Source of the DNA: Sphingobacteriales bacterium
Lineage (GTDB): Bacteria; Bacteroidota; Bacteroidia; Chitinophagales; JADIYW01
Assembly (NCBI GenBank): GCA_016721245.1
Contig: JADKIQ010000015.1
Location: 1 to 28,230 of the forward strand
DNA length: 28,230 nt
Direction: 5' to 3'
Below, piece after piece: positions 1-7,035 of this stretch. The notes beneath the pieces are model-generated. The model was not told the DNA's origin. It made no database searches and worked only from the letters and a program-made list of their open reading frames with translations. Position 1 is the first letter of the stretch, and each line of letters starts with the position of its first letter. A program made the translations under genes and the position numbers.

Positions 1-503
1 TCATGTATATCTGCCGCAATAATGTCGAGCTCAAATAATTCAGCCGCACGTTTACTGGCAACAGCTGCTCTGTGTTTAATATGCTTTTCTTTAATTTCTT
101 TTGCACTTAAAGCGGTATCGTTGGATTCTACCAGTTGTATTTGAGGATAATTTTCAAAAAATCCTTGACATTGCAGTAATGCCATCGGATGTGAATGAAT
201 TTCTTCAATCTGGTGCATTTCCTGATTGGGCAATGCCATTAAATTCATTTCAATTCTTAGATACACTTCCCCGACAATCTCCAGATTGGAATTTCGCAAA
301 TGTGCATAATTCGGCAAAATGGAACCTGCCAGAGAATTTTCGATCGCACAAACAGCAAAATCAGCTTCACCTTTTTCCATTACATCAAATAATTTTGGAA
401 AAGTGGCACATTCAACCGTTTCAATTTCATTCCCAAAAAATTGTATCGCAGTAATCTCGTGAAAGGATGCTTCAAATCCCTGTATGGCTATCTTTGGTTT
501 CAT
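1..503 (-). CDS. pheA: Prephenate dehydratase, N-terminal part (cut by window edge)
   Basis: Prephenate dehydratase converts prephenate to phenylpyruvate, the committed step to phenylalanine, in the cytoplasm. I translated the minus strand from the ATG at 503-501; 167 codons are visible before the gene leaves the window. Family hallmarks seen: an N-terminal KIAIQGFEASFHE segment (residues 4-16), AIENSLAGSI (53-62, the usual IENS..GS motif), SHPMALLQC (104-112, the usual SHP.AL.QC) and AAVASKRAAELFELDIIA (146-163). The catalytic TRF motif and the C-terminal ACT regulatory domain would lie to the left and are not visible. No chorismate mutase domain precedes the dehydratase domain. About 58 bases upstream is a terminator preceded by a Phe/Tyr leader peptide, so expression is probably attenuated. 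In Bacteroidota pheA often heads an aromatic cluster with an aminotransferase and tyrA; that cannot be checked here. Confidence 0.93.
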   Translation of the reverse strand, partial: MKPKIAIQGFEASFHEITAIQFFGNEIETVECATFPKLFDVMEKGEADFAVCAIENSLAGSILPNYAHLRNSNLEIVGEVYLRIEMNLMALPNQEMHQIEEIHSHPMALLQCQGFFENYPQIQLVESNDTALSAKEIKEKHIKHRAAVASKRAAELFELDIIAADIH

Positions 504-560
504 TTTGTCAATTAATATTTTCTATTCTTTAAAAAGATTCCTTGCTTAGCTCGGAATAAC

Positions 561-591
561 AAAAAAAAAGTCCCGAAATTACTCGAGACTT
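561..591 (-). terminator. Rho-independent terminator of the pheA leader (attenuator)
   Basis: Read on the minus strand, AAGTCTCGA (591-583) pairs with TTCGGGACTT (577-568) with one mismatch, and is followed by an unbroken run of T residues (569-561). It lies between the leader peptide stop (631) and the pheA ATG (503), so it can only act on the pheA transcript. The hexamer CGGGAC of its 3' arm (575-570) also occurs just after the leader peptide stop (629-624). That upstream copy can pair, with one G-U, with GTCTCG of the terminator's 5' arm, giving a mutually exclusive antiterminator. Confidence 0.82.
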
Positions 592-623
592 GTTATACTT
601 TGATTTTAACTACAGTATTATTC

Positions 624-629
624 GTCCCG
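624..629 (-). promoter_or_regulatory. Candidate antiterminator arm in the pheA leader
   Basis: The minus-strand hexamer CGGGAC begins two bases after the leader peptide stop codon. It is identical to the core of the terminator's 3' arm and complementary (one G-U pair) to GTCTCG in the 5' arm at 589-584. A ribosome stalled on the Phe/Tyr codons (about 666-640) could leave it free to pair. A ribosome reaching the stop codon would cover it and let the terminator fold. The pairing is short, so the assignment is an inference. Confidence 0.55.
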
Positions 630-630
630 C

Positions 631-675
631 TTAGTCGCGAAAAAAATAATAGCCGTAGAAAAAGAATTTATTCAT
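631..675 (-). CDS. Phe/Tyr-rich leader peptide of the pheA attenuator
   Basis: This 14-codon reading frame on the minus strand starts with ATG at 675-673 and ends with TAA at 633-631. It translates to MNKFFFYGYYFFRD. Five Phe and three Tyr codons make up eight of nine consecutive positions (residues 4-12, broken by one Gly). It lies 127 bases upstream of pheA on the same strand and 39 bases upstream of a rho-independent terminator. This is the classical layout of a leader peptide whose translation senses charged tRNA-Phe and tRNA-Tyr. Both a mixture of synonymous codons (TTC/TTT, TAC/TAT) and the dense aromatic run argue against chance. No Shine-Dalgarno sequence is evident, as is usual in this phylum. 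The role is inferred from arrangement and composition. Confidence 0.82.
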   Translation of the reverse strand: MNKFFFYGYYFFRD

Positions 676-822
676 ATCACAAATTAATACAGAATTTGTT
701 TAAAATGCAACTATTTCAATATTAATTCATGGTTAAGCAAAACACTAAATGGAAAAAATAGTTGGTATTTCGACTCTATATATTAAAATTGCAGTTCGTA
801 TTTCAAAAAAATGTGACACGTA

Positions 823-1644
823 ATGACTCCTGAACAAAAATTATCCTATTGTGATACTCAATATCCTGTTATACTTGTTAGCGGTTTAGGTTTTCATGAT
901 CAGAACAGATTATTAAGTTATTGGGGAAATATACCTGATTACCTTAAACAGCATGGTTGTGATGTATACACAGCCTATCAGGACGCTTTCATTTCTATTC
1001 CGGATAATGCTATCAAACTAAAATACCGGATTTTAGACATACTTGACAAGACTAAAAAAGATAAAATCAATATCATCGGACATTCCAAAGGCGGTCTGGA
1101 AGGCAGATATCTCGCCGGACGCCTTGGCATGGATGAGCATATATCCAGCATTACTACTTTAGGTTCACCGCACAGAGGCACTCATCTGGCAGACATTATT
1201 TTAGGCAGATTACCATTGCCAAAATTTGCAACAGCACGTCTGGTAAACTTATACGCTACTTTAATGGGTGATAAACGGCCGGATAGTCTACGCGCCGTAG
1301 TACAGGTAACTACTGAAAGCATGAAACGCTTTAACGATGAAGTGCCGGACTCTTCGAAAGTTTATTATCAGAGTTATGCAAGCCACGTAAATAAGGAATA
1401 TCCGAATATATTATGGAAGACTATGGCGTATATCATCCGTGAATATGAAGGAAAAAATGACGGTATGGTGGGAATTGAATCCTGTAAGTGGGGGAATTAC
1501 AAAGGCATCATCCAGTCGGAAAGTGCTCCTTCGGTAAGTCACGGAGATATGGTTGGGCTTATTCAATTTTTCGGCAATCCGAAATTTGATGCTAAAGTGT
1601 TTTTTGCTGAGGTAGTGAATGAACTAAAAGCAGGGAATCATTGA
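823..1644 (+). CDS. Lipase, alpha/beta hydrolase (Pseudomonas lipase-like)
   Basis: Predicted triacylglycerol lipase or esterase of 273 residues. The beginning (PVILVSGLGF, residues 15-24) matches the oxyanion-hole strand of bacterial family I lipases. The nucleophile elbow GHSKGG places the catalytic serine at S88. LGSPHRGTHLAD (113-124) is the conserved segment that follows in these lipases. NDGMV (catalytic Asp D213) and SHGDMVG (His H240) complete a recognisable triad at the spacing expected for a Pseudomonas-type lipase. No signal peptide is visible, and the protein begins almost directly at the catalytic core, so it is either cytoplasmic or exported in an unrecognised way. The ATG at 823 is the only reasonable start. 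It is followed in the same direction by two small secreted proteins, with a 69-base gap. True substrate is unknown; short-chain esters are possible. Confidence 0.83.
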   Translation: MTPEQKLSYCDTQYPVILVSGLGFHDQNRLLSYWGNIPDYLKQHGCDVYTAYQDAFISIPDNAIKLKYRILDILDKTKKDKINIIGHSKGGLEGRYLAGRLGMDEHISSITTLGSPHRGTHLADIILGRLPLPKFATARLVNLYATLMGDKRPDSLRAVVQVTTESMKRFNDEVPDSSKVYYQSYASHVNKEYPNILWKTMAYIIREYEGKNDGMVGIESCKWGNYKGIIQSESAPSVSHGDMVGLIQFFGNPKFDAKVFFAEVVNELKAGNH

Positions 1645-1713
1645 AAATAAAGGCAATTTCAGGCAGTCTTTTATTTTGGCATTTTTATTGATATATTTAT
1701 TAAAATTTTCAAC

Positions 1714-2184
1714 ATGCGCTTTATCGGCATTCTTAGTTTTATTTTCATTGCATTGCAAAGTTCATTCGGACAGAATTACAATCTGGAAGCCTATAATTTT
1801 CATCAATCAATCGTGGAAGCACAGCAAAATGTAGGAAAAGAAGTTTTCTATTTTAACGAAAATGCCACAGAGCTAAATCTCAAAATACTGAAATTCGAAC
1901 TGAATAAGAGCATCGAATTTATTGACAGTTTGAAGGTGTACAATAAGGAGACAAGATATTTTAATGCTGCAAAAAAACTATTTGGTTTATACAAAGACTT
2001 GTCGGAAAATGAATATGCACAATTACTCAAAATAATTGAAGACCCGGATTTAGAATTCAAAGACTTCAAAGCAAAAAAACAAAAGATTTTTGAAAATATG
2101 CGCGTAAAAACGGCAGCTGTATATCCTGAATTCAATGCAGCGCAGGATGAATTTTGCAAAAAATATGGCGTCAAATTAGAATAA
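1714..2184 (+). CDS. Small secreted protein, paralogue of the next gene
   Basis: An unrecognised 156-residue protein with an N-terminal signal peptide (hydrophobic stretch about residues 3-19, likely cleavage before Q20). The mature part is mostly predicted alpha-helical and charged, with no cysteine pairs or catalytic motif I can recognise. It is a paralogue of the neighbouring 169-residue protein. Shared blocks include FNAAKKLFGLY...NEYAQLLKII in the middle and EFNAAQDEFCKKYGVKL at the C-terminus, matched in the neighbour by FLVAAKALFKFY...NEYKKILELI and QFKDAQVAFAKKYNFTL. The two genes are 17 bases apart and almost certainly co-transcribed. Periplasmic or extracellular location is inferred from the signal peptide; function is unknown. 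Confidence 0.75.
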   Translation: MRFIGILSFIFIALQSSFGQNYNLEAYNFHQSIVEAQQNVGKEVFYFNENATELNLKILKFELNKSIEFIDSLKVYNKETRYFNAAKKLFGLYKDLSENEYAQLLKIIEDPDLEFKDFKAKKQKIFENMRVKTAAVYPEFNAAQDEFCKKYGVKLE

Positions 2185-2201
2185 CCTCTTAAATAATATT
2201 T

Positions 2202-2711
2202 ATGAAACATCTGTTTATTTTCTGTTTTTTATTGATTACATCTTTCAGCATATATGCAAACAGTGAAGATGCAATCGCTTATAACGACAAAATTGTATCG
2301 GAGCAAACTAAAATCGGAGAAGCTATTCTGGCATTTTCTACAAATCCAAATGATTTTTCTTTAACACAAATCAGAACGCAGGCAGAAAACAGTCTGGGTG
2401 TACTAAATGGGATGAAACCAATGGATGGTAACAAAGATTTCTTAGTTGCTGCAAAAGCACTTTTCAAATTCTACGCAGGCATTACAAAAAATGAATACAA
2501 AAAAATATTAGAACTGATTCAGGAAAAAGACAAGTATACCTCCGAACAAATAACGGCAAAAATCAATGAACTTACTGAATCCATCTCAAAAAAGGAAGTG
2601 CCTTTGGATGCTCAATTCAAAGACGCTCAGGTAGCTTTTGCGAAAAAATACAACTTTACTTTACGCAAAAATGATCTGGAAGAAAAATTCAAAGACGCAA
2701 AAGAAGAGTAA
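2202..2711 (+). CDS. Small secreted protein, paralogue of the previous gene
   Basis: An unrecognised 169-residue protein with a signal peptide (about residues 1-19, likely cleavage after SIYA). The fold appears all-helical, like its upstream paralogue: conserved AAK.LF..Y, NEY..IL..I and AQ.AF.KKY..TL blocks occur at equivalent positions, with a longer acidic/lysine-rich C-terminal tail here. The tandem arrangement suggests an old local duplication. The stop codon ends directly against the 3' end of the convergent methyltransferase gene, with no intervening base and no visible terminator. No function can be assigned. Confidence 0.75.
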   Translation: MKHLFIFCFLLITSFSIYANSEDAIAYNDKIVSEQTKIGEAILAFSTNPNDFSLTQIRTQAENSLGVLNGMKPMDGNKDFLVAAKALFKFYAGITKNEYKKILELIQEKDKYTSEQITAKINELTESISKKEVPLDAQFKDAQVAFAKKYNFTLRKNDLEEKFKDAKEE

Positions 2712-3653
2712 TCATTTTTCTATCCGGAAACACTTACGTTTTAACTTTCCTTCAAAATCAAACGGCGTAGTTTGTTTGGTAATATCTTTTATTTTTTGCG
2801 ATAACAGCTTATCCGTCTCCAATTCAAATCCACGGTAATTCGTACTGAAAATCAAGATGCCGTTTTCGTCCAGAATATTCAGGCATTGATTAATGATGGA
2901 TACGTGATCACGCTGAATATCAAATATATCCTCCATTTTTTTACTGTTGGAAAACGTAGGCGGATCCAGTATAATCAAATCATAGGAAGCAAGAGGGATG
3001 GTCTTTAAATATTGCAGTACATCTTCCTGAATAAATTCATGTTTGGTATCGTCGTATAATTTATTGTAGGTGAGATTTCTCTTGGCCCAGTTGATGTATG
3101 TTTTGGATAAATCTACAGTCGTAACCTTTTGCGCATTCCCGGATGCAGCATATACGCTGAAGCTTCCCGTATAAGCAAACAAATTCAGCACGCGTTTGCC
3201 ATCCGACATTTCTTTGACCATTTTGCGTGTAAGGCGATGATCTAAAAACAAACCGGTATCTAAATAATCAGAAAGATTGACGATAAAACTCAGTCCGTTT
3301 TCATCCACAATCAACTCTTTCTTTTCCTGTTTTAATTTGGAATACTGCTGCTCTCCTTTCTGACGTTCCCGTAGTTTGAGAAACACATTTTCCTTTTCTA
3401 CCCCAAAGACCTTCTGTATAATTTCTAAAGATGTAGTGAGCCAGCCTTCATACTCTTCTTCGTTGAGTTTATGTTTACTTTTATATTCCGCAACATACAC
3501 CAGGTCTTTGTAAACATCAATAATAAAAGGAAACTCAGGCAAATCCACGTCATACACACGAAAACAAGCCAACTGTTGCTTGCGTGCAATTTTACCAATG
3601 TGTTTGTACACTTTGGCTAAACGATTTTCGAAAGCGATGAATTTATCCTGCAT
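2712..3653 (-). CDS. rlmK: 23S rRNA (guanine-N7)-methyltransferase, stand-alone RlmK-like
   Basis: A class I SAM-dependent methyltransferase of 313 residues that closely follows the C-terminal half (RlmK) of the E. coli fusion protein RlmKL, which makes m7G2069 in 23S rRNA. Diagnostic blocks are FENRL.K..KHIGK.AR (residues 8-24), FRVYDVDLPEFPF (31-43), RERQKGEQQY (95-104), DYLDTGLFLDHR (129-140), the SAM-binding motif NLFAYTGSFSVYAA (157-170) and catalytic-loop DPPTFSNSK (230-238). The N-terminal RlmL m2G2445 domain of the fusion is absent, and no neighbour supplies it. The assignment to RlmK over RlmI rests on the DLPE and RERQKG blocks. It is convergent with the small secreted paralogues and lies 115 bases downstream of the isomerase gene on the same strand. 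Confidence 0.85.
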   Translation of the reverse strand: MQDKFIAFENRLAKVYKHIGKIARKQQLACFRVYDVDLPEFPFIIDVYKDLVYVAEYKSKHKLNEEEYEGWLTTSLEIIQKVFGVEKENVFLKLRERQKGEQQYSKLKQEKKELIVDENGLSFIVNLSDYLDTGLFLDHRLTRKMVKEMSDGKRVLNLFAYTGSFSVYAASGNAQKVTTVDLSKTYINWAKRNLTYNKLYDDTKHEFIQEDVLQYLKTIPLASYDLIILDPPTFSNSKKMEDIFDIQRDHVSIINQCLNILDENGILIFSTNYRGFELETDKLLSQKIKDITKQTTPFDFEGKLKRKCFRIEK

Positions 3654-3768
3654 AATAAATAAATGGAGTAATGAAATAATAAATTAATGAAACAATGAAC
3701 TATATCAATCTTGAAATAGTAAAAATTTATCGAGCATTATTACATTGATAAATTACTAAATTATTTCA

Positions 3769-4533
3769 TTAAACCTTCTTCTTCAGATTCTCTACAAATT
3801 GTCCAACAATGGTTCTCACCGGTTCGCTCCACCATTGTTGTAAGAATGTTTTCATTTCAAATTCTGAAATAGAAGATATTGATTTCAGCTGGTCTTGTTT
3901 TAGTTGTCGTTTGGTAATACGCCAGCCGTTTTGTTCGTATTTTAAGTATTGTTTCAATTTTGTTTCTGCAGCTTCCAGTACCTTATCCGCCGACACCACT
4001 TCATCCACTAATCCTATTTCTTTTGCATGATCCGGTGAGAATAATTTACCTTCCATCAGATACTGATAAGCGGTTTTTCTGCCAATCCAGAAACTGTAAA
4101 TATCAAACACCCCTCGCGGCACCACAATACCAATAGGAATTTCATTCAACCCGATTTTAAAATTACCTTCCGCCATTACCCGGTAATCACAACCGATTGC
4201 GATTATACAACCGCCAGCCGGTGAATGACCATTGATAGATGCAATAAGCGGTTTATCAAAGGCTACCAAATCGCACACCAAATCCATAAAATTGCGCCAG
4301 AATTTTTCAAACTTTTGTTCATCGTAGGAATACAATTCAGGCAAATCCAGTCCGGCTGAAAAGAAATTCTCTTTTCCATTAATGATAGCCCCCTGAATGC
4401 TGTCATCTTCCATAAAATTTTTCAAGGCAATGCGCATACCGGCCACAAACTCGTGGTTCATAGGATTCGCTTTTTCACGGTCCATCTGGATAATACCGTA
4501 ATTCTCTTTCTTTATCAGGTGAATGTGCGACAT
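3769..4533 (-). CDS. Enoyl-CoA hydratase/isomerase family, probably delta3,delta2-enoyl-CoA isomerase (ECI1-like)
   Basis: A 254-residue crotonase-fold protein acting on acyl-CoA thioesters in fatty-acid beta-oxidation. The oxyanion-hole segments are FFSAGLDL (residues 57-64) and INGHSPAGGCI (100-110). The block SPAGGC..A..CDYR followed by GLNEIPIGI (128-136) resembles mitochondrial ECI1, in which the Glu of GLNE is the catalytic base; here that is E131. Classical crotonase-type hydratases need a second Glu on the preceding helix, which is not evident here, so isomerase is favoured over hydratase. This isomerase shifts 3-enoyl-CoA to trans-2-enoyl-CoA for degradation of unsaturated fatty acids. 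A TATCTTTG promoter-like element lies 59-66 bases upstream. No other beta-oxidation genes are nearby. Confidence 0.82.
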   Translation of the reverse strand: MSHIHLIKKENYGIIQMDREKANPMNHEFVAGMRIALKNFMEDDSIQGAIINGKENFFSAGLDLPELYSYDEQKFEKFWRNFMDLVCDLVAFDKPLIASINGHSPAGGCIIAIGCDYRVMAEGNFKIGLNEIPIGIVVPRGVFDIYSFWIGRKTAYQYLMEGKLFSPDHAKEIGLVDEVVSADKVLEAAETKLKQYLKYEQNGWRITKRQLKQDQLKSISSISEFEMKTFLQQWWSEPVRTIVGQFVENLKKKV

Positions 4534-4591
4534 ATTCTACTTTACGATTAACAATTAACAATATACTACTTCAAATAAAAAGCAATATTGA

Positions 4592-4599
4592 CAAAGATA
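4592..4599 (-). promoter_or_regulatory. Putative -7 element upstream of the enoyl-CoA isomerase gene
   Basis: TATCTTTG on the minus strand matches the Bacteroidota -7 consensus TAnnTTTG exactly and lies 59-66 bases upstream of the ATG. No good -33 TTTG is present at the usual spacing, so this is a candidate only. Confidence 0.4.
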
Positions 4600-4655
4600 A
4601 TAGAAATTATAGTAGAGTATAACATCGTTTTAATCCTTAAATAGAAAATATGAGT

Positions 4656-4663
4656 TAATTTTG
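4656..4663 (+). promoter_or_regulatory. Putative -7 element upstream of the NADH dehydrogenase gene
   Basis: TAATTTTG matches the Bacteroidota -7 consensus TAnnTTTG exactly and points toward ndh. The implied start site near 4670 leaves a leader of about 35-60 bases, depending on which TTG start codon is used. The -33 element is weak. Confidence 0.42.
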
Positions 4664-4703
4664 AACTGAAATTAATTGTCGATATAAAATCGTCAATTGT
4701 GTA

Positions 4704-6014
4704 TTGATCATTGTAAATTATACTATTTTGGATTTAAAGATTCCTTCTACCGGTCAAAAACGACTGGTGATTATCGGCGGCGGCTTCGGCGGCATTGAAC
4801 TAACTAAACGACTAAAAAATCAGGATATACAGGTGGTTATGCTCGACAAGCATAATTACCACTGTTTTCAGCCACTGCTATATCAGGTAGCCACAGGTGG
4901 CTTAGAACCGGGCAGTATAGCCTATCCTTTGCGCAAATTCATGCAGGATATTCCGAATGGCATTTTCCGTTTGGCGGAAGTACGGAATATTGATACAGTC
5001 AATCAAAAAATACATACTGATATCGGTGATTTGAATTACGATTATCTGGTGATTGCTACCGGCAGCACTACAAATTTCTTTAAGTTCTCTAAAGAAGTTT
5101 CCGGAAAGATGATGCAGATGAAAGATATTCCGCAGGCATTAAACCTGAGGAGTTTTATTTTGGAAAACTTTGAAGAAGCACTGCTGACCTACGACGAATC
5201 CAAGAAAGAAGAACTGATTAACATCTCCATCGTTGGTGGCGGACCTACAGGAGTTGAATTAGCCGGAGCTTTGGGAGAAATGCGTAAAAACATCTTGCCA
5301 AAAGATTATCCTGAAATCGATTTTACTAAAATGCAGATTCATTTGTTTGAATCCGGCGACAGATTGCTGGGTGCCATGCATCCCGAAAATTCTGCGAAAG
5401 TATTAAAGTATGTGAAAGACTTTGGCGTGGAAGTTTGGCTGAATACGATGGTGACTGATTTTGACGGAGATGTACTGACTACGGCAGATGGCAAAAAAGT
5501 AAAATGTGAAACGCTTATCTGGACAGCCGGTGTAAAGGGAAATCCGGTGGAAGGCTTTGCACCGGAAACGATTGCAGGCGGCAACAGAATTTCCGTAGAT
5601 GAATATTGCAAGATAAAGGGATACGAAAATATTTATGCCATTGGCGACGTGGCTTCTATGGTGCAGGAAAAATACCCGAAAGGACATCCTATGGTGGCGC
5701 CGGTGGCTATACAACAAGGCGAATTAGTGGCAGATAACATCTTGGCACAATCAAAAGGTAAAGCACCTAAACCGTTTGTGTATTTTGATAAAGGCTCCAT
5801 GGCAACGGTTGGAAGAAATAAAGCGGTGATGGAAGCAAAAGGTATCAAGATGGGCGGCTTCATTGCCTGGCTGGCCTGGTTGTTTGTGCATGTGATGAGT
5901 TTAGTTGGTTTTAGAAATAAAATTACCGTGACTCTGGGTTGGTTGTATAATTATTTTACATACGACCGAACATTGCGTTTAATCATTCGTCCCTTTAAAC
6001 ATAAGGAAGAATAA
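4704..6014 (+). CDS. ndh: Type II NADH dehydrogenase (NDH-2), FAD-dependent
   Basis: A non-proton-pumping NADH:quinone oxidoreductase on the inner face of the cytoplasmic membrane, feeding electrons from NADH to menaquinone. It has an FAD-binding Rossmann motif GGGFGG (residues 25-30), the conserved HNYHCFQPLLYQVATGGLEP segment (50-69), a second NADH-binding motif GGGPTGVELAGAL (178-190), and YAIGDVA near residue 312-318 that contacts FAD. A hydrophobic/amphipathic C-terminal stretch (about 383-412, with FIAWLAWLFVHV) likely anchors it to the membrane. No ATG precedes the flavin motif; the frame opens with TTG at 4704, and a second TTG at 4728 would give a 428-residue protein with a more typical N-terminus. 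I keep the longer form but consider 4728 equally likely. It stands alone between a divergent isomerase gene and a convergent membrane-peptide gene. Confidence 0.9.
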   Translation: MIIVNYTILDLKIPSTGQKRLVIIGGGFGGIELTKRLKNQDIQVVMLDKHNYHCFQPLLYQVATGGLEPGSIAYPLRKFMQDIPNGIFRLAEVRNIDTVNQKIHTDIGDLNYDYLVIATGSTTNFFKFSKEVSGKMMQMKDIPQALNLRSFILENFEEALLTYDESKKEELINISIVGGGPTGVELAGALGEMRKNILPKDYPEIDFTKMQIHLFESGDRLLGAMHPENSAKVLKYVKDFGVEVWLNTMVTDFDGDVLTTADGKKVKCETLIWTAGVKGNPVEGFAPETIAGGNRISVDEYCKIKGYENIYAIGDVASMVQEKYPKGHPMVAPVAIQQGELVADNILAQSKGKAPKPFVYFDKGSMATVGRNKAVMEAKGIKMGGFIAWLAWLFVHVMSLVGFRNKITVTLGWLYNYFTYDRTLRLIIRPFKHKEE

Positions 6015-6018
6015 AAAA

Positions 6019-6049
6019 AGCCGTTCTGAGTTGAGTATTCAGAACGGCT
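6019..6049 (-). terminator. Terminator of the Pmp3-type gene, overlapping the ndh 3' end
   Basis: A perfect 11-base inverted repeat, AGCCGTTCTGA (6019-6029) and TCAGAACGGCT (6039-6049), forms a hairpin with a 9-base loop. On the minus strand it is followed by seven T residues (6019-6013), so it works best for the minus-strand gene ending at 6082. On the plus strand no T-run follows, but the stem may still help end the ndh transcript. Confidence 0.85.
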
Positions 6050-6081
6050 AACCTAGAAACATAAAAAACCCTGAAATATGA

Positions 6082-6264
6082 TTACGCTACAGCGTACTGC
6101 TTGCGTTCATTTTTAGTATTGTGTAAAATAATCAGTGCAGCAATCGTTCCCGGCACGTGACCTAAAAGCCACAAAAGAAATACTATCAGGAAATTGCCCA
6201 ACCCTTTATCTACTACTGCTAAAGGAGGAAAGACCACTGCTAAAATTATTCTTATTAATCCCAT
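6082..6264 (-). CDS. Pmp3/YqaE family small membrane protein
   Basis: A 60-residue protein of the Pmp3 (UPF0057) family with two membrane-spanning segments, about residues 4-18 and 24-46, joined by a short turn. The family signature is visible in the FPPLAVVDKG block (12-21), which includes the usual PP pair and following acidic residue, and in HVPGTIAALIIL (36-47). The tail is short and charged. Bacterial and yeast relatives are linked to membrane potential and to salt or cold stress, but no mechanism is agreed. It is monocistronic: its own terminator lies immediately downstream and it is transcribed away from the methyltransferase gene at 6419. The length is typical for the family. Confidence 0.88.
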   Translation of the reverse strand: MGLIRIILAVVFPPLAVVDKGLGNFLIVFLLWLLGHVPGTIAALIILHNTKNERKQYAVA

Positions 6265-6418
6265 TTTATTCTTGTTTTATTATTTATATACAAAACATAT
6301 ACCAGACTTGGTTTAGTTCCTAAATCTTAGCAAACAATTAAATTTTAACATCTTTTTATAAATACTGAATGTATCAAGGGTTACAGTTTATAAAAACTAA
6401 ATTCCTTAATTTTATAAA

Positions 6419-7033
6419 ATGACTGAAGGGAATAAACAACATTGGGAAACAGTTTATCAGACAAAACAAGCAAACGAAGTCAGTTGGACACAGGAGATTC
6501 CTCAAACCTCTTTGGATTTCATACTTAGTTTTAATCTGCCAAAATCAGCCAGTATTATTGACATTGGCGGCGGTGACAGCAAATTGGTGGATTTTCTTTT
6601 AGATGAAGGATATGAAAATCTGACGGTGTTGGATATTTCTGCAACCGCGTTGGAAAGAGCAAAAGCCAGATTAGGCGAACGTGCAGAAAAAGTCAAATGG
6701 ATTGTTGCGGATATTACTGATTTTAAACCGGATACAAGTTATGACGTATGGCACGACAGAGCGGCCTTTCATTTTCTGACTGAGAATGAACAGATAGAAA
6801 AGTATTTAAATATCGTACATGCTGCCGTTACAGGATTTTTACTGATTGGAACATTCTCTGAAGACGGTCCAAAGAAATGCAGCGGATTAGAGATAAAACA
6901 ATATTCAGGAACAAGTTTAGAAAACCTGTTCAAACGTGACTTTACAAAAATAGCTTGTAAAACAAAAGACCATATAACACCATTCAACACGATACAGAAT
7001 TTCACTTTCTGCAGTTTTAAACGAAATGAATAA
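6419..7033 (+). CDS. Class I SAM-dependent methyltransferase, substrate unknown
   Basis: A 204-residue small-molecule-type methyltransferase. The N-terminus HWETVYQTKQANEVSW is the common lead-in of the Methyltransf_25/tellurite-resistance-like group. Motif I IIDIGGGDSKL (residues 46-56) binds SAM, and the acidic LDIS (71-74, D72) should contact the ribose. VADITDF (post II) and DVWHDRAAFHFL follow in order. The later part contains GTFSEDGP.KCSGL, typical of a subgroup of this family in which a conserved cysteine occurs. No RNA- or DNA-binding extension is seen, so a metabolite or thiol/metalloid substrate is more likely, but I cannot name it. The stop codon lies two bases from the 3' end of the convergent hisIE gene with no terminator between. 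Confidence 0.78.
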   Translation: MTEGNKQHWETVYQTKQANEVSWTQEIPQTSLDFILSFNLPKSASIIDIGGGDSKLVDFLLDEGYENLTVLDISATALERAKARLGERAEKVKWIVADITDFKPDTSYDVWHDRAAFHFLTENEQIEKYLNIVHAAVTGFLLIGTFSEDGPKKCSGLEIKQYSGTSLENLFKRDFTKIACKTKDHITPFNTIQNFTFCSFKRNE

Positions 7034-7035
7034 TA

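Larger units (their letters stand above)
504..822. other. Intergenic region between divergent pheA and lipase genes
   Basis: This 319-base region contains the pheA leader peptide and attenuator (561-675). The remainder (about 676-822) is AT-rich and should hold the divergent promoters for the pheA leader and the lipase gene. I found no exact TAnnTTTG element in either direction; the nearest, TTAATTTG on the minus strand (687-680), lies too close to the leader ATG to be convincing. Confidence 0.6.

Noticed and set aside
101..454. A 117-codon open frame on the plus strand
   Set aside because: It runs opposite pheA, whose minus-strand translation shows the conserved prephenate dehydratase motifs.
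680..687. TTAATTTG as the -7 element of the pheA leader transcript
   Set aside because: It differs from TAnnTTTG at one position and would place the transcript start on the leader ATG itself, leaving no ribosome entry region.
5339..5717. Overlapping minus-strand open frames inside ndh
   Set aside because: They are shadows of the well-conserved NDH-2 coding sequence and have no recognisable features.
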